DNA of 44,797 bases, taken from NCBI GenBank assembly GCA_018883895.1, contig JAHLFG010000035.1, forward strand, positions 1 through 44,797, read 5' to 3'. Numbering within the stretch: position 1 is the stretch's first letter; each line of letters begins with the position of its first letter. Source of the stretch: Candidatus Anaerobiospirillum merdipullorum. Lineage in GTDB: Bacteria > Pseudomonadota > Gammaproteobacteria > Enterobacterales > Succinivibrionaceae. Positions 28,338 to 36,984 of the stretch are shown piece after piece. Under the pieces are notes generated by a model. The model had not been told where the DNA came from, did not search any database, and worked only from the letters and a program-made list of their open reading frames with translations. A program made the position numbers and the translations under genes.

Positions 28338-29159
28338 TTAATTGTGGGTCGGGACAGCCGATGAGGCGTGCAAGTGCGCACTATCCGGATCTTTGGCCAG
28401 CATCTCATCGGCAAGCGCACAATAGGCTTTCGCCCCGGGGGAATTTTTATCGTAGTATAAAGCCGGCTTGCCATAGCTCGGAGCCTCGGCCAAACGCACA
28501 TTGCGCGGAATAATGGTGTCATAGACCAAAGCGCCAAAATTGCTCTTTAATTCCTGTGACACATCCGCACACAGACGATTGCGATTATCGTACATGGTGC
28601 GCAAAATGCCCTCGAGCTTTAAATTGGGGTTAACCGCATGCGCTAATTGATCTACGGTATCGATAAGCAAGGTTAATCCTTCAAGCGCAAAATACTCACA
28701 CTGTAGCGGTACCAAGATGCTGTCAGCGGCACTCATGGCATTGACGGTAAGTAAGTTTAGCGACGGCGGACAATCAATTAAGATGTAATCGTACAGTCCA
28801 ATTACCTCCGCTAAAGCATTACGCAAGCGATATTCACGCGCCAAATAATCAAGTAATTTAACCTCGGCGGCGGTTAAATCTTCATTGGAGGGGATTAAAT
28901 GATAGGCTCCGGTGGTCTTGGTAATCACCGTTTCGGTGATATCGACATTATCAATTAAGACCTGGCAAATGGTCTTTTTTAATTCAAACTTATTTACGCC
29001 CGAGGCCATGGTGGCATTGCCTTGCGGATCGCAATCTACCACTAAGACCGCCGCACCTTTGCTTACTAAGGAGGCAGCTAAATTAACGCAGGTGGTAGTT
29101 TTGCCCACGCCACCTTTTTGATTGGCGATGGCAATGATCTTAGCTTGTGATTTAAACAT
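28338..29159 (-). CDS. parA: chromosome partitioning ATPase ParA
   Basis: MinD/Mrp-type ATPase that moves ParB-parS complexes apart after replication. The deviant Walker A KGGVGKTT is at residues 15-22, followed by DCDPQGN and LIDCPPSLNLL. The 273-residue chromosomal Soj-like form lacks the N-terminal helix-turn-helix of plasmid ParA. AAGGAA lies upstream of the ATG. Its position between rsmG and parB close to oriC is the common one in Pseudomonas and Vibrio. Confidence 0.95.
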   Translation of the reverse strand: MFKSQAKIIAIANQKGGVGKTTTCVNLAASLVSKGAAVLVVDCDPQGNATMASGVNKFELKKTICQVLIDNVDITETVITKTTGAYHLIPSNEDLTAAEVKLLDYLAREYRLRNALAEVIGLYDYILIDCPPSLNLLTVNAMSAADSILVPLQCEYFALEGLTLLIDTVDQLAHAVNPNLKLEGILRTMYDNRNRLCADVSQELKSNFGALVYDTIIPRNVRLAEAPSYGKPALYYDKNSPGAKAYCALADEMLAKDPDSAHLHASSAVPTHN

Positions 29160-29169
29160 GGCTTATTCC

Positions 29170-29814
29170 TTATACACGCGACAGCACCACGGCTTGGCGT
29201 ACAGCATCCAGCGCGGGCACCTGCAAGGTCTCAATTTTATCAATTTTCACCGTAGGCGGCAGAGCTTGCAGCTCTTCTTTACTCAAATGCGCCTTGAGCG
29301 CCAGTAAATGCCCGTGAGGGGCAATAAGCGGCAAACACCAATTGCTCATGCGCTCTAAAGGAGCAAAGGCGCGATTGACGGCTAAATCAAACAAAGGATC
29401 GGGGTGAAAGTCCTCCACGCGCGTATGCACGATGGTGACATTGGTAAGCCCCAATTGCACGGCGGCAGTACGCACAAAGGATAATTTCTTGGCCACCGCA
29501 TCAATTAAGGTAAATTCCTTATCCGGACACAAGATAGCAAGCACCAGCCCAGGAAAACCTGCCCCGGTACCGATATCGGCAATGCGTTGGGCCTTACCCA
29601 ATAAGGGTACGGCCACCGCACTGTCCATCACATGCAAGACTGCCATATCCTCGATATCGGTAATGGCAGTTAAATTAAGCGCCTTAGACCAAGTTTTAAG
29701 TAGCTGTAACAAGGTCGCTAATTTTTCAATTTGCTCCAGGCTAGCTTTAACCGTACATTGGGCAAAAAGCTTACTTAAGTAATCTTGCAACTCCACTTTG
29801 TTCAGATATGCCAT
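29170..29814 (-). CDS. rsmG: 16S rRNA (guanine(527)-N(7))-methyltransferase RsmG
   Basis: SAM-dependent enzyme that methylates G527 of 16S rRNA. The 214 residues include LNLTAITDIEDMAVLHVMDS and the SAM-binding RIADIGTGAGFPGLVLAI. The ATG starts two bases after the mnmG stop, so translation is probably coupled. Its N-terminal region is a few residues longer than in E. coli (207). Confidence 0.95.
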   Translation of the reverse strand: MAYLNKVELQDYLSKLFAQCTVKASLEQIEKLATLLQLLKTWSKALNLTAITDIEDMAVLHVMDSAVAVPLLGKAQRIADIGTGAGFPGLVLAILCPDKEFTLIDAVAKKLSFVRTAAVQLGLTNVTIVHTRVEDFHPDPLFDLAVNRAFAPLERMSNWCLPLIAPHGHLLALKAHLSKEELQALPPTVKIDKIETLQVPALDAVRQAVVLSRV

Positions 29815-29816
29815 GC

Positions 29817-31706
29817 CTAATTCTTTCCTAGTAGCCCTAATTTCTTTAAATGCACCAATAAAATCGAAATCGCCGCCGGCGTAACGCCGGAAATACGCGA
29901 CGCCATGCCTACCGTTTCGGGTTGATAGGCGTTGAGCTTTTGCGCCACTTCGTTGGACAGCGCCCCAATGGTGCGATAGTCAAATTTTAACGGCAGCAAG
30001 GTGCGCTCGTTTAACTCATGCTTTTTAATTTCCTCAAGCTCTCGGGCCAAATAGCCCTGATAGCGAATTTGAATCTCCACCTGCTCGGCAGCCTGCGCAT
30101 CCACGGCCAATGGCTCTAAGGCGGCAGCCTGCAATACTGGCGCTAAGCGACACTCGGGACGCTTTAAAATTTCAGCCAGGCTTTGCTCCTTAGTAAGGGG
30201 CGCATTTAAAACCTCAGCTTGCAAACGCTTGCCCATATCGGAAGATGGTTTGACCATGGTAGCGCGTAAACGGGCACTTTCAGCTTCAATTTGTTTGACC
30301 TTCTCCTCAAAACGGCGTTTGCGCTCATCATCAATTAAGCCTAAATCAATGGCCTTAGGGGTTAAACGGAGATCGGCATTATCCTCGCGCAAGAGTAAGC
30401 GATACTCCGCGCGCGAGGTAAACATCCGATAGGGCTCCTTGGTGCCTAAGGTGCACAGATCATCCATCATCACCCCTAAGTAAGCCTCAGAGCGCTGCGG
30501 ATGCCAGCTACTCTTGCCTTTGATATAAAGGGCCGCATTAATTCCCGCGAGCATACCTTGCGCCGCCGCCTCTTCATAACCGGTGGTACCGTTAATTTGC
30601 CCGGCTAAGAACAATCCGGAGATCTTCTTTGATTGCATGGTCTGCATCAGTTCACGCGGATCGTAGAAATCATACTCAATGGCATAGCCCGGGCGGGCAA
30701 TGATGGCGTTTTCCAAGCCTTCTATAGAGTGAATGAAGCGCTCTTGAATATCATAAGGCAGGGAGGTGGAGATGCCATTGGGGTAGATTAAAGGTGAAGT
30801 CAGCCCCTCAGGCTCAATAAAGATCTGATGGGAAGTGCGGCTGGGGTAGCGCATCACCTTATCTTCAATTGACGGACAATAACGCGGACCTACCGAGTGA
30901 ATTACTCCGGTGTAAAGCGGCGAGCGATCAAGCCCTGATCTAATGATGTCATGCGTTTTTTCATTGGTGCGCGTGATATAGCAACACACCTGCTGCGGAT
31001 GCACATCCTCATCATCCATAAAGGAGAAAACCGGTAAGGGGGATTCAGGCTCTTGCTTTTGCATTTTGGAGTAGTCAATGCTCGAGGCCACGATACGCGC
31101 CGGCGTACCGGTCTTCAAGCGCCCCACGCTAAGGCCCACTTCCTTTAAGTTTTCGCCAAGTTCAATGGCAGCCGGATCGCCTGCTCTGCCGCCAGAGTAA
31201 TGGTTAAGGCCAATATGAATCAGACCATTTAAGAAGGTACCGGCACAAATGATGACCGCCGGGGCATAAAACTCAATGCCGGCAGCGGTTGCAACTCCCT
31301 TTAAGGTTTGCCCATCAAATAAAAGCTTGGTGCACGGTTGCTGAAATAAGGTCAAATTAGGGTATTGCGCTAAACGCTGACGCATCACTTCCTTATATAG
31401 ATGGCGATCAGTTTGCGCGCGCGTAGCTCTTACCGCAGGTCCCTTAGAAGAGTTGAGCGTTCTAAATTGAATACCAGCTCTATCGATAGCCTGCGGGCAC
31501 ACGCCTCCCATAGCATCGATCTCACGGAGTAAGTGTCCCTTACCAATACCACCAAAAGCCGGATTGCAGGACATCTCACCTACAGTTTCCAGATTGTGCG
31601 TCAGCAACAGGGTCTTGCACCCTAAACGCGCCGAGGCTGCTGCAGCCTCAATTCCGGCGTGACCGGCACCTACGACAATGACGTCAAAAAAACGGAGCTC
31701 ATTCAT
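29817..31706 (-). CDS. mnmG: tRNA uridine-5-carboxymethylaminomethyl modification enzyme MnmG
   Basis: FAD-dependent enzyme (GidA) that works with MnmE to modify U34 of certain tRNAs. With ATG at 31706 it has 629 residues, exactly the E. coli length, and starts [18 protein letters not shown]. Conserved blocks are [31 protein letters not shown] and [16 protein letters not shown] at 31715 would add three residues. A weak GGTGG lies before the ATG. As in E. coli, its 5' end abuts the replication origin. Confidence 0.97.
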   Translation of the reverse strand: MNELRFFDVIVVGAGHAGIEAAAASARLGCKTLLLTHNLETVGEMSCNPAFGGIGKGHLLREIDAMGGVCPQAIDRAGIQFRTLNSSKGPAVRATRAQTDRHLYKEVMRQRLAQYPNLTLFQQPCTKLLFDGQTLKGVATAAGIEFYAPAVIICAGTFLNGLIHIGLNHYSGGRAGDPAAIELGENLKEVGLSVGRLKTGTPARIVASSIDYSKMQKQEPESPLPVFSFMDDEDVHPQQVCCYITRTNEKTHDIIRSGLDRSPLYTGVIHSVGPRYCPSIEDKVMRYPSRTSHQIFIEPEGLTSPLIYPNGISTSLPYDIQERFIHSIEGLENAIIARPGYAIEYDFYDPRELMQTMQSKKISGLFLAGQINGTTGYEEAAAQGMLAGINAALYIKGKSSWHPQRSEAYLGVMMDDLCTLGTKEPYRMFTSRAEYRLLLREDNADLRLTPKAIDLGLIDDERKRRFEEKVKQIEAESARLRATMVKPSSDMGKRLQAEVLNAPLTKEQSLAEILKRPECRLAPVLQAAALEPLAVDAQAAEQVEIQIRYQGYLARELEEIKKHELNERTLLPLKFDYRTIGALSNEVAQKLNAYQPETVGMASRISGVTPAAISILLVHLKKLGLLGKN

Positions 31707-31715
31707 GAAATCCAC

Positions 31716-32215
31716 CGCGCATAAATATTCTAATTAGATAATATCTATTATTTATTAGTTATGGTTGTTTTTATTAGGATCGCAAAATCTGTGGGAAACT
31801 AAATTTTCGATTTAACTTCAACCATTTGTAAAAGGTGTGACTGCGGGTAAATGCCGTAGAAATCTTCGCTGGCACCTTTGGAAAGTGTGAGTTTTTAAAC
31901 AGACTAAAAATTATACTGTTTAAAAGTCGCTTTTTACCCACCTGCTTACCGCACCTTGCTGTAAATTTTCCCACAAGGGGCGGAGCGTATTGTAAACCAT
32001 AAGCCAAGGCTTGCAAATAAGCCGGGCGCTTTAAATTAACTTCATGAAATCTAAACTTAAAATTTAAGTAAAGTCGGCTTTAGGCGCTAGGTTAAAGTGC
32101 GCGGTGACTCGTGTTTAGCCTTGTGCTTTTACCCACAGGGAAAGGGGCCTTGGGGATAAGGCGCGGGGCTTTTTTGGGGAAAGGCAGTTTTGGCTGTGGG
32201 AAAGATGGGGGCATA
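31716..32215. other. probable chromosomal replication origin (oriC)
   Basis: The stretch from the mnmG start reads as an AT-rich unwinding element (31720-31776), then TATTAGGATCGCA followed by CTGTGGGAAAC; E. coli oriC has TATTAGGATCGCA and CTGTGGATAAC (box R1) in the same order. Candidate DnaA boxes are TTTCCCACA at 31790-31798 (-), 31967-31975 (+) and 32195-32203 (-), TTACCCACC at 31934-31942 (+), TTACCCACA at 32129-32137 (+) and TTATCCCCA at 32151-32159 (-). An IHF-like CTTCAACCATTTG lies at 31816-31828, about where IHF binds in E. coli. Only one GATC is present (31778-31781). Neighbouring mnmG-rsmG-parAB supports the assignment. No credible gene lies here. Confidence 0.82.
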
Positions 32216-32217
32216 AA

Positions 32218-32240
32218 CCGTCCCTTTGGCTTAGGGACGG
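32218..32240 (-). terminator. terminator of the sugar kinase gene, next to oriC
   Basis: A perfect 8-bp stem (CCGTCCCT / AGGGACGG, 7-nt loop) lies 34 bases after the kinase stop on the minus strand and is followed by TTTATG. It would keep kinase transcripts from running into oriC. The T-tract is short. Confidence 0.65.
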
Positions 32241-32273
32241 GAGTTTGTTGCTTTAGGTGAGTGTTATTAGGAA

Positions 32274-33191
32274 TTAATCAACCAGCCGGCCCCACAGATT
32301 GGGGGTAAATTCCGGCATCGCGCCACGCTGCGTGCAGACAAAGGCTGCCAAATCTGCCGCCATGCGATGGGCTTTGGCCAAAGGCCAGCCTTTAACGAGC
32401 AGGCTAATTAAGCTTGCAGTAAAGGAATCGCCCGCGCCTACGGTATCAATAGCGTCAATTTGCGGCGTCGGGACGCAGGAGAACTCGTCATTTAAGAAGA
32501 CGGTGCTCTGCTTGGCCCCTTCCGTGAAGATTAAGCAGGAAATGCCCTTGTTTTGTAAATGATGATAGTAATCGCGCGCGCCAGAGCCAGCTGGTAATCC
32601 TGCCATCTCACATAAGACCGGCAACTCATCTTCATTGCACTTGACCACTTCGCAGCGATTGAGGCAATCATCGACAATTTCGCTGGTGTAATAGTGGCGG
32701 CGTAAATTAATGTCAAAGACACGTAAGCGTGCTGCCGGGGACATCGCGTCTAAGAACTTTAACACCGTCTCATGGGTTTCACTGCCGCGCTGGGCTAAGG
32801 TACCAAAGCAGGCAATATTGATCTTAGGAGCAAGTTCTGCCAACAGCGGGGTAAAAGGAATATGGTCGTAAGCGGTATCTTCTAAAAAGATATAGGCCGG
32901 GACGCCATCGGAGCTTAAGGTCACATTAACGGCGCCGGTAGGATAGGGTACGGTGGGCAATAAGGCCGGCAGGAATTTGGATGCCAGCTCTTGGCGCGCG
33001 CGCTCACCAAGATCATCCTGGCCAACTGCCGAAATTACCATCGACTTTAAGCCCAATTGGCCGCAATGAAAGGCAAAATTGGCCGGTGCACCGCCTAATT
33101 TGGGGCCTTGCGGATAGACATCGAATAATACTTCACCCAATCCCACGCAGGTGATGTGGTTTAACTGACGAAATTTATCTAAATTTAGCAT
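32274..33191 (-). CDS. PfkB-family sugar kinase, probable fructokinase
   Basis: A 305-residue ribokinase/PfkB-fold kinase. The N-terminal substrate motif GGAPANFAFH is at residues 33-42 and the C-terminal signature DTVGAGDSFTAS, with the catalytic aspartate GAGD, is near residue 250. GEVLFDVYPQGP at the N-terminus is typical of the fructokinase (ScrK/CscK) subgroup, but ribokinase-like substrates cannot be excluded. GAGAG lies seven bases before the ATG. It is divergent from an MFS sugar porter and shares an 802-base control region with it, suggesting one sugar-utilisation unit. Confidence 0.85.
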   Translation of the reverse strand: MLNLDKFRQLNHITCVGLGEVLFDVYPQGPKLGGAPANFAFHCGQLGLKSMVISAVGQDDLGERARQELASKFLPALLPTVPYPTGAVNVTLSSDGVPAYIFLEDTAYDHIPFTPLLAELAPKINIACFGTLAQRGSETHETVLKFLDAMSPAARLRVFDINLRRHYYTSEIVDDCLNRCEVVKCNEDELPVLCEMAGLPAGSGARDYYHHLQNKGISCLIFTEGAKQSTVFLNDEFSCVPTPQIDAIDTVGAGDSFTASLISLLVKGWPLAKAHRMAADLAAFVCTQRGAMPEFTPNLWGRLVD

Positions 33192-33551
33192 CGTGTAACT
33201 CTCATAGCTGGCGGCGCAACTTCGCGCTCAAAGGCAAAATCTTTTGCAGCTAGAATACTCTCTTAGCTGGTATTGTCTGCATTATGCATCAGTTAAAAAG
33301 CCCCAAGAAATAAAGTTTTTTAATTTTTGAGGCTTTACGCGCTTTGCTTATGCAAAAAGTTTGCAGCAAAAATATGGCCTTTATTTCATTAAGGCAAAAA
33401 CTTGTTAAATTTTGCCTTTAAACGCAAATTGCTTTTTGGGCGGTAATTTAAAGCCAAGTTAGGTTTAAAAGGACAAGTCAAATTTACTAATTTCTTAAAA
33501 TAAAAGTATTTAGAGCTTTAAATTTAATAAAAAGTAAAACTTAATGCAAAA

Positions 33552-33567
33552 TCGTAAACGTTTGCAT
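33552..33567. promoter_or_regulatory. LacI-family type operator
   Basis: GTAAACGTTTGC (33554-33565) is a near-perfect palindrome centred on CG, the form bound by LacI/GalR-family repressors (for example PurR or sugar repressors). It lies between the divergent sugar kinase and sugar porter genes. No LacI-family gene is in the window. Confidence 0.5.
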
Positions 33568-33742
33568 TTAAAATGAGATAATTGTAAAGGGCAGGTAAGG
33601 GCAAAATTGTCTTGCTTTTTAAAAGCTTATTTTTAAATTTAGTTGCTAAATTGTTATAAAAATCTTAGCTTTATCTATTTGCGTAGGGGCGTAAGTTGCA
33701 GGCTTACGGGGGTCGGTGCTTTAAGTTTTTTCACCTTAGCGT

Positions 33743-33758
33743 TGTGATCTGTTTCAAA
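33743..33758. promoter_or_regulatory. possible CRP-binding site
   Basis: TGTGATCTGTTTCAAA matches the CRP pattern TGTGA-N6-TCACA fully in the left half and in three of five positions of the right half. It lies about 235 bases before the sugar porter start, consistent with carbon catabolite control. Confidence 0.4.
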
Positions 33759-33858
33759 TTTTAATTTTGCATATCCTTGCAAAATTTAATTTCTGTATTT
33801 TTGTAATTTACTGATTATTTTAATAAAAAATTAGAATCATAAAATCTTAGCAAAATTA

Positions 33859-33872
33859 TGCAAATATTTGCA
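33859..33872. promoter_or_regulatory. perfect 14-base palindrome upstream of the sugar porter
   Basis: TGCAAATATTTGCA is its own reverse complement and overlaps a further TGCAAA at 33869. It lies 122 bases before the porter ATG and is the most symmetric of the dyads in this region, so it is a good operator candidate. Confidence 0.45.
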
Positions 33873-33993
33873 AAGATATGAGATGATGCAAAACACAATT
33901 TTTAATTGGGCATTATTTGACAATATATCCAGCAATTAATTTTGCGTTAGTGCAAATTTATTTTTTAATGCATAACTCTGGGGAGAGTTTTTT

Positions 33994-35598
33994 ATGAACA
34001 AGCGTCTGGTCTTGTGGGCGATTACTTCCGCCCTTGCCGGTTTGCTCTTTGGCTTTGATACTGTAGTGATATCAGGTGCCGAAAGTAAAATCCAAGAACT
34101 GTGGTCCTTAAGCGGGACCATGCATGGTCTGGCCATTAGCTCCGCCTTATGGGGAACCGTATTAGGTGCGTTAATCGGCTCTTATCCTACTGCCAAGTGG
34201 GGCCGTAAGAGGACCCTTATTTTTAACGGCTTCCTCTTTTTAATCGGTGCCATCGGTACCGCCTTTGCCTGGGACGTGTTTTCCTTCTTTATCTTCAGAT
34301 TTATCGGTGGTGTTGGTATCGGTATTTCTACTATTGCCGCGCCGCTCTTTATTTCTGAAATTTCTCCGGCCAAGGATAGAGGTAAGCTTACTGGTCTGTT
34401 CCAGTTTAATATCGTCTTTGGTATTCTGCTGGCCTTCTTCTCCAACTTCGTCATCACGCAGTTTGCGCCTGAAGAGACGGCCTGGCGCTGGATGCTTGGT
34501 ATTCAGATCGTGCCGGCTGCCTTATATACCATTATGTGCCTGTCGTTGCCGGAGTCCCCGCGTTGGCTCATTGTCAATCAGGGTAATGATGCTGAGGCCA
34601 AGCGCATTTTTGGCATGATTAACCACGATATGAACGACGCGCAATTAAATGAGCTCGTCGCCGAGGTTAAGGCCTCTGCCCTTGAGGAGGGTAAGAGCAA
34701 GGAGAGCAAGACTAAGTTCTTTACCAAGCGTTTACGCTACCCGATTTTGTTTGCCTTCTTGATTGCCGCCTTCAATCAGTTATCGGGCATTAACATCATC
34801 CTCTACTTTGCCCCGCGCCTCTTGGGCCTGGCCGGTATGGAAGATCCGGTAGCCGCCTCCATTGCCTTGGGTGTGACTAACTTAATTGCCACCTTCGTGG
34901 GTATTCGCTTAATCGACCTCTTAGGCCGTAAGACCTTATTACTCATTGGTTGCGTGGGCTATATCGTCTCCTTGGCCGTCTGCACCTTTGCCTTCTTTAA
35001 CTTCTATGACTTAAAGGTGGTCTCCGCTTCCATTGATACTGCCAGCACCGCGCAGCAATGCGTGCGCATGGAAAATCACGAGGTTTACTTTACCCCGGAA
35101 GATTACACCGTGGCGCAAGCTAACTATCAAGCAGCGGTGGATAAGTTCCTGGTGGTAACTTCCAACCCTGAATACACCGGTACTCCGGTTGCCCTGCAGG
35201 CTGACACTCCGTTACCTGAAGTGATTGCCACCGCGCAGGCCGTACAGCATGAGGCTTCACAATCCTTAGGTGGGATCAGCTATGTGGTGCTTATCTGCAT
35301 GATTGTCTTCATCGCCTCGCACGCCATTGGCTCGGGTACCATCATTTGGGTCTTCATCTCTGAAATCTTCCCGAATGATCAGCGTGCCGCCGGTCAGTCC
35401 TTGGGCTCTTTCACCCACTGGATCTTTGCTGCCGGCTTAACCCTGCTCTTCCCGATTGCCATCGCCAACTTTGATGCCGGTTACATGTTTGGCTTCTTCT
35501 GCTTCATGATGATTCTGCAACTCATTTGGTGCAAGTTCATGATGCCGGAAACCAAGGGCCGCACCTTAGAGGAAATCGGTGCCGCATTAACAAAGTAG
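33994..35598 (+). CDS. MFS sugar porter with large external loop insertion
   Basis: A 534-residue member of the sugar porter family (XylE/GalP/AraE type). Family motifs are present: GRKR (70-73), RFIGGVGIG (102-110), PESPRWL (186-192), QLSGIN (262-267), GRK (311-313) and PETKGRTLEEI (518-528). Twelve helices are predicted. Between helices 9 and 10 there is an extra segment of about 85 residues (341-427), expected to face the periplasm, with no cysteine pair and no domain I recognise. GGGGAGAG precedes the ATG. The pairing with a divergent fructokinase-like gene suggests fructose or a related sugar, but the substrate is inferred. Confidence 0.88.
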   Translation: MNKRLVLWAITSALAGLLFGFDTVVISGAESKIQELWSLSGTMHGLAISSALWGTVLGALIGSYPTAKWGRKRTLIFNGFLFLIGAIGTAFAWDVFSFFIFRFIGGVGIGISTIAAPLFISEISPAKDRGKLTGLFQFNIVFGILLAFFSNFVITQFAPEETAWRWMLGIQIVPAALYTIMCLSLPESPRWLIVNQGNDAEAKRIFGMINHDMNDAQLNELVAEVKASALEEGKSKESKTKFFTKRLRYPILFAFLIAAFNQLSGINIILYFAPRLLGLAGMEDPVAASIALGVTNLIATFVGIRLIDLLGRKTLLLIGCVGYIVSLAVCTFAFFNFYDLKVVSASIDTASTAQQCVRMENHEVYFTPEDYTVAQANYQAAVDKFLVVTSNPEYTGTPVALQADTPLPEVIATAQAVQHEASQSLGGISYVVLICMIVFIASHAIGSGTIIWVFISEIFPNDQRAAGQSLGSFTHWIFAAGLTLLFPIAIANFDAGYMFGFFCFMMILQLIWCKFMMPETKGRTLEEIGAALTK

Positions 35599-35635
35599 TT
35601 CTGTCATAAAGGTAAATTATTACCTTCCCATCCCT

Positions 35636-35658
35636 AAAGGCCGCGCAAGCGGCCTTTT
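35636..35658 (+). terminator. terminator of the sugar porter gene
   Basis: A perfect 9-bp stem (AAAGGCCGC / GCGGCCTTT) with a GCAA tetraloop is followed by TTTTG. It begins 38 bases after the porter stop. Confidence 0.88.
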
Positions 35659-35729
35659 GTGTGCCGGCAGGAGAGCTTACGTGTGTTAGCATGAGAGAGC
35701 ATTGATGCGTTAAGGTTGTTTTGGTTCCC

Positions 35730-36830
35730 ATGCTGACTTTTGAGCTTATTTTATTGGTTTATGCCTTTATCTCCTTAGTCCTGCCCTTACCTTGGCGCTG
35801 GTATGGAAAAGTGGTAGCGCTCCTTGTAATTGCGCTAGTTGACAGTAAGCTTCATCTTTACAATTTCTTTGGTACACGTTTAGATCCTAATCTGCCCCTG
35901 CCTATCATCCTGCTTTTAGAAATTTTATTTGCCACCCTTATTATTGCCGTCTTCTTGGCCATGCTTAAGGATGTGCTTTTGCTGTGCTTTTATGTCGTCA
36001 CCTTAATTTGTCGGCGCAAGTTCCGCCCGTGGCCTGCTAAGTGGCTAAGCTTAGGCATTGTCCTCGTGGCCTTAGGGCAGGCCTCCTATGGCACCTTTTC
36101 CCAATTTGCGGTGCCGGACGTTAAGGTGGTGCCAATTGTGGTAAATAATTTACCCGCGTCTTTGCAGGGCACACGCTTGGTGCAACTTAGCGATCTACAT
36201 GTCGGCCCCTTACTTAAAGGCGAATTTGTCAGCAAGGTGGTTTCTCAGGTCAACGCCCTTAATCCGGCGGTGGTGATGATAACCGGCGATGTGGTGGATG
36301 GCTCCATTGATGAAGTAGGCGCAGAATTTGATGCTTTAGCTAAGTTACAGGCCTCCTGGGATGTGCTTGGCGTGACCGGCAATCATGAGTATTACTGTGG
36401 GATGGAGCCCTGGGTGGCGCTTTTTGAGCGCCACGGGGTGGACTTTTTATTTAATGAGTCGCGTATCTATAGGCAGGATAACTTTAAGTTAAAAATTGTC
36501 GGTCTGCCCGATCGCGGGGCTGATCTCACCACTGCCTTGTCAGGAGAGCAAGCTGACTTTACGCTCTTAATGAGCCATCGCCCAAATATTGCCTGGCAGG
36601 CTGACGGGGTGGATTTAACGGTGTCCGGTCATACCCATGGCGGCGCTATGTTTTTCTTGCAGCCGCTTATCAGTCCCTATAATGCCCATTTGGTAAGTGG
36701 CATGTACCATATCAACGATCGTTTGGTCTATGTTAGCAATGGCACCGGCATTTGGTCCAACTATGCATGCCGCTTTGGCGTGCCGGCGGAAATTACCTGT
36801 TTTGTCTTGGTGCCACCCCCGGCGCGGTAG
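35730..36830 (+). CDS. membrane-anchored metallophosphoesterase (first paralog)
   Basis: Calcineurin-like phosphoesterase with a membrane N-terminus. With ATG 35730 it has 366 residues: three to four hydrophobic segments (to about 122), then a catalytic domain with the metal ligands SDLHVG (154-159), GDVVDG (186-191), GNHEYY (217-222) and SGHTHGG near residue 297. This is the YkuE/YaeI-like group, whose substrates are uncertain. The ATG aligns with the start of the paralog that follows; a TTG at 35721, with AAGG five bases upstream, would add three residues. It is followed after 154 bases by a second copy. Confidence 0.82.
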   Translation: MLTFELILLVYAFISLVLPLPWRWYGKVVALLVIALVDSKLHLYNFFGTRLDPNLPLPIILLLEILFATLIIAVFLAMLKDVLLLCFYVVTLICRRKFRPWPAKWLSLGIVLVALGQASYGTFSQFAVPDVKVVPIVVNNLPASLQGTRLVQLSDLHVGPLLKGEFVSKVVSQVNALNPAVVMITGDVVDGSIDEVGAEFDALAKLQASWDVLGVTGNHEYYCGMEPWVALFERHGVDFLFNESRIYRQDNFKLKIVGLPDRGADLTTALSGEQADFTLLMSHRPNIAWQADGVDLTVSGHTHGGAMFFLQPLISPYNAHLVSGMYHINDRLVYVSNGTGIWSNYACRFGVPAEITCFVLVPPPAR

Positions 36831-36984
36831 CTTAATTTGGTCATTTTCTGGATGAAAAATACCTGCTGTAAAAGAGGGCTTAGCTTTACGCCTGTAGCCT
36901 GTTAAGATAGGTGGGCCTGTAATTTACCGTAAAAGTTACCGTTACCGTCATAGCTTAAGCTTAGTCTAAGGATGCTTAAATTAA

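Larger units (their letters stand above)
33192..33993. promoter_or_regulatory. AT-rich divergent control region with repeated TGCAAA dyads
   Basis: No gene was found in these 802 bases. The hexamer TGCAAA or its complement occurs about ten times, mostly as dyads: 33351-33365 (3-nt spacer), 33545-33566 (10-nt spacer, around the LacI-type site), 33765-33784 (TTTTGC/GCAAAA, 8-nt spacer), 33859-33872 (perfect 14-base palindrome) and 33942-33957 (TTTGC/GCAAA). A TTGACA at 33917-33922 may be a -35 of the porter, but no -10 at good spacing was seen. The pattern suggests a regulator with TGCAAA half-sites. Confidence 0.5.

Noticed and set aside
31774-32016. An 80-codon open frame on the minus strand inside the mnmG-kinase gap
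   Set aside because: It lies within the oriC-like region, has no recognisable domain, a basic composition typical of chance frames and no good ribosome binding site.
31716-33993. parS sites near parAB and oriC
   Set aside because: No sequence close to TGTTTCACGTGAAACA was seen by eye; a pattern search of the whole genome is needed.
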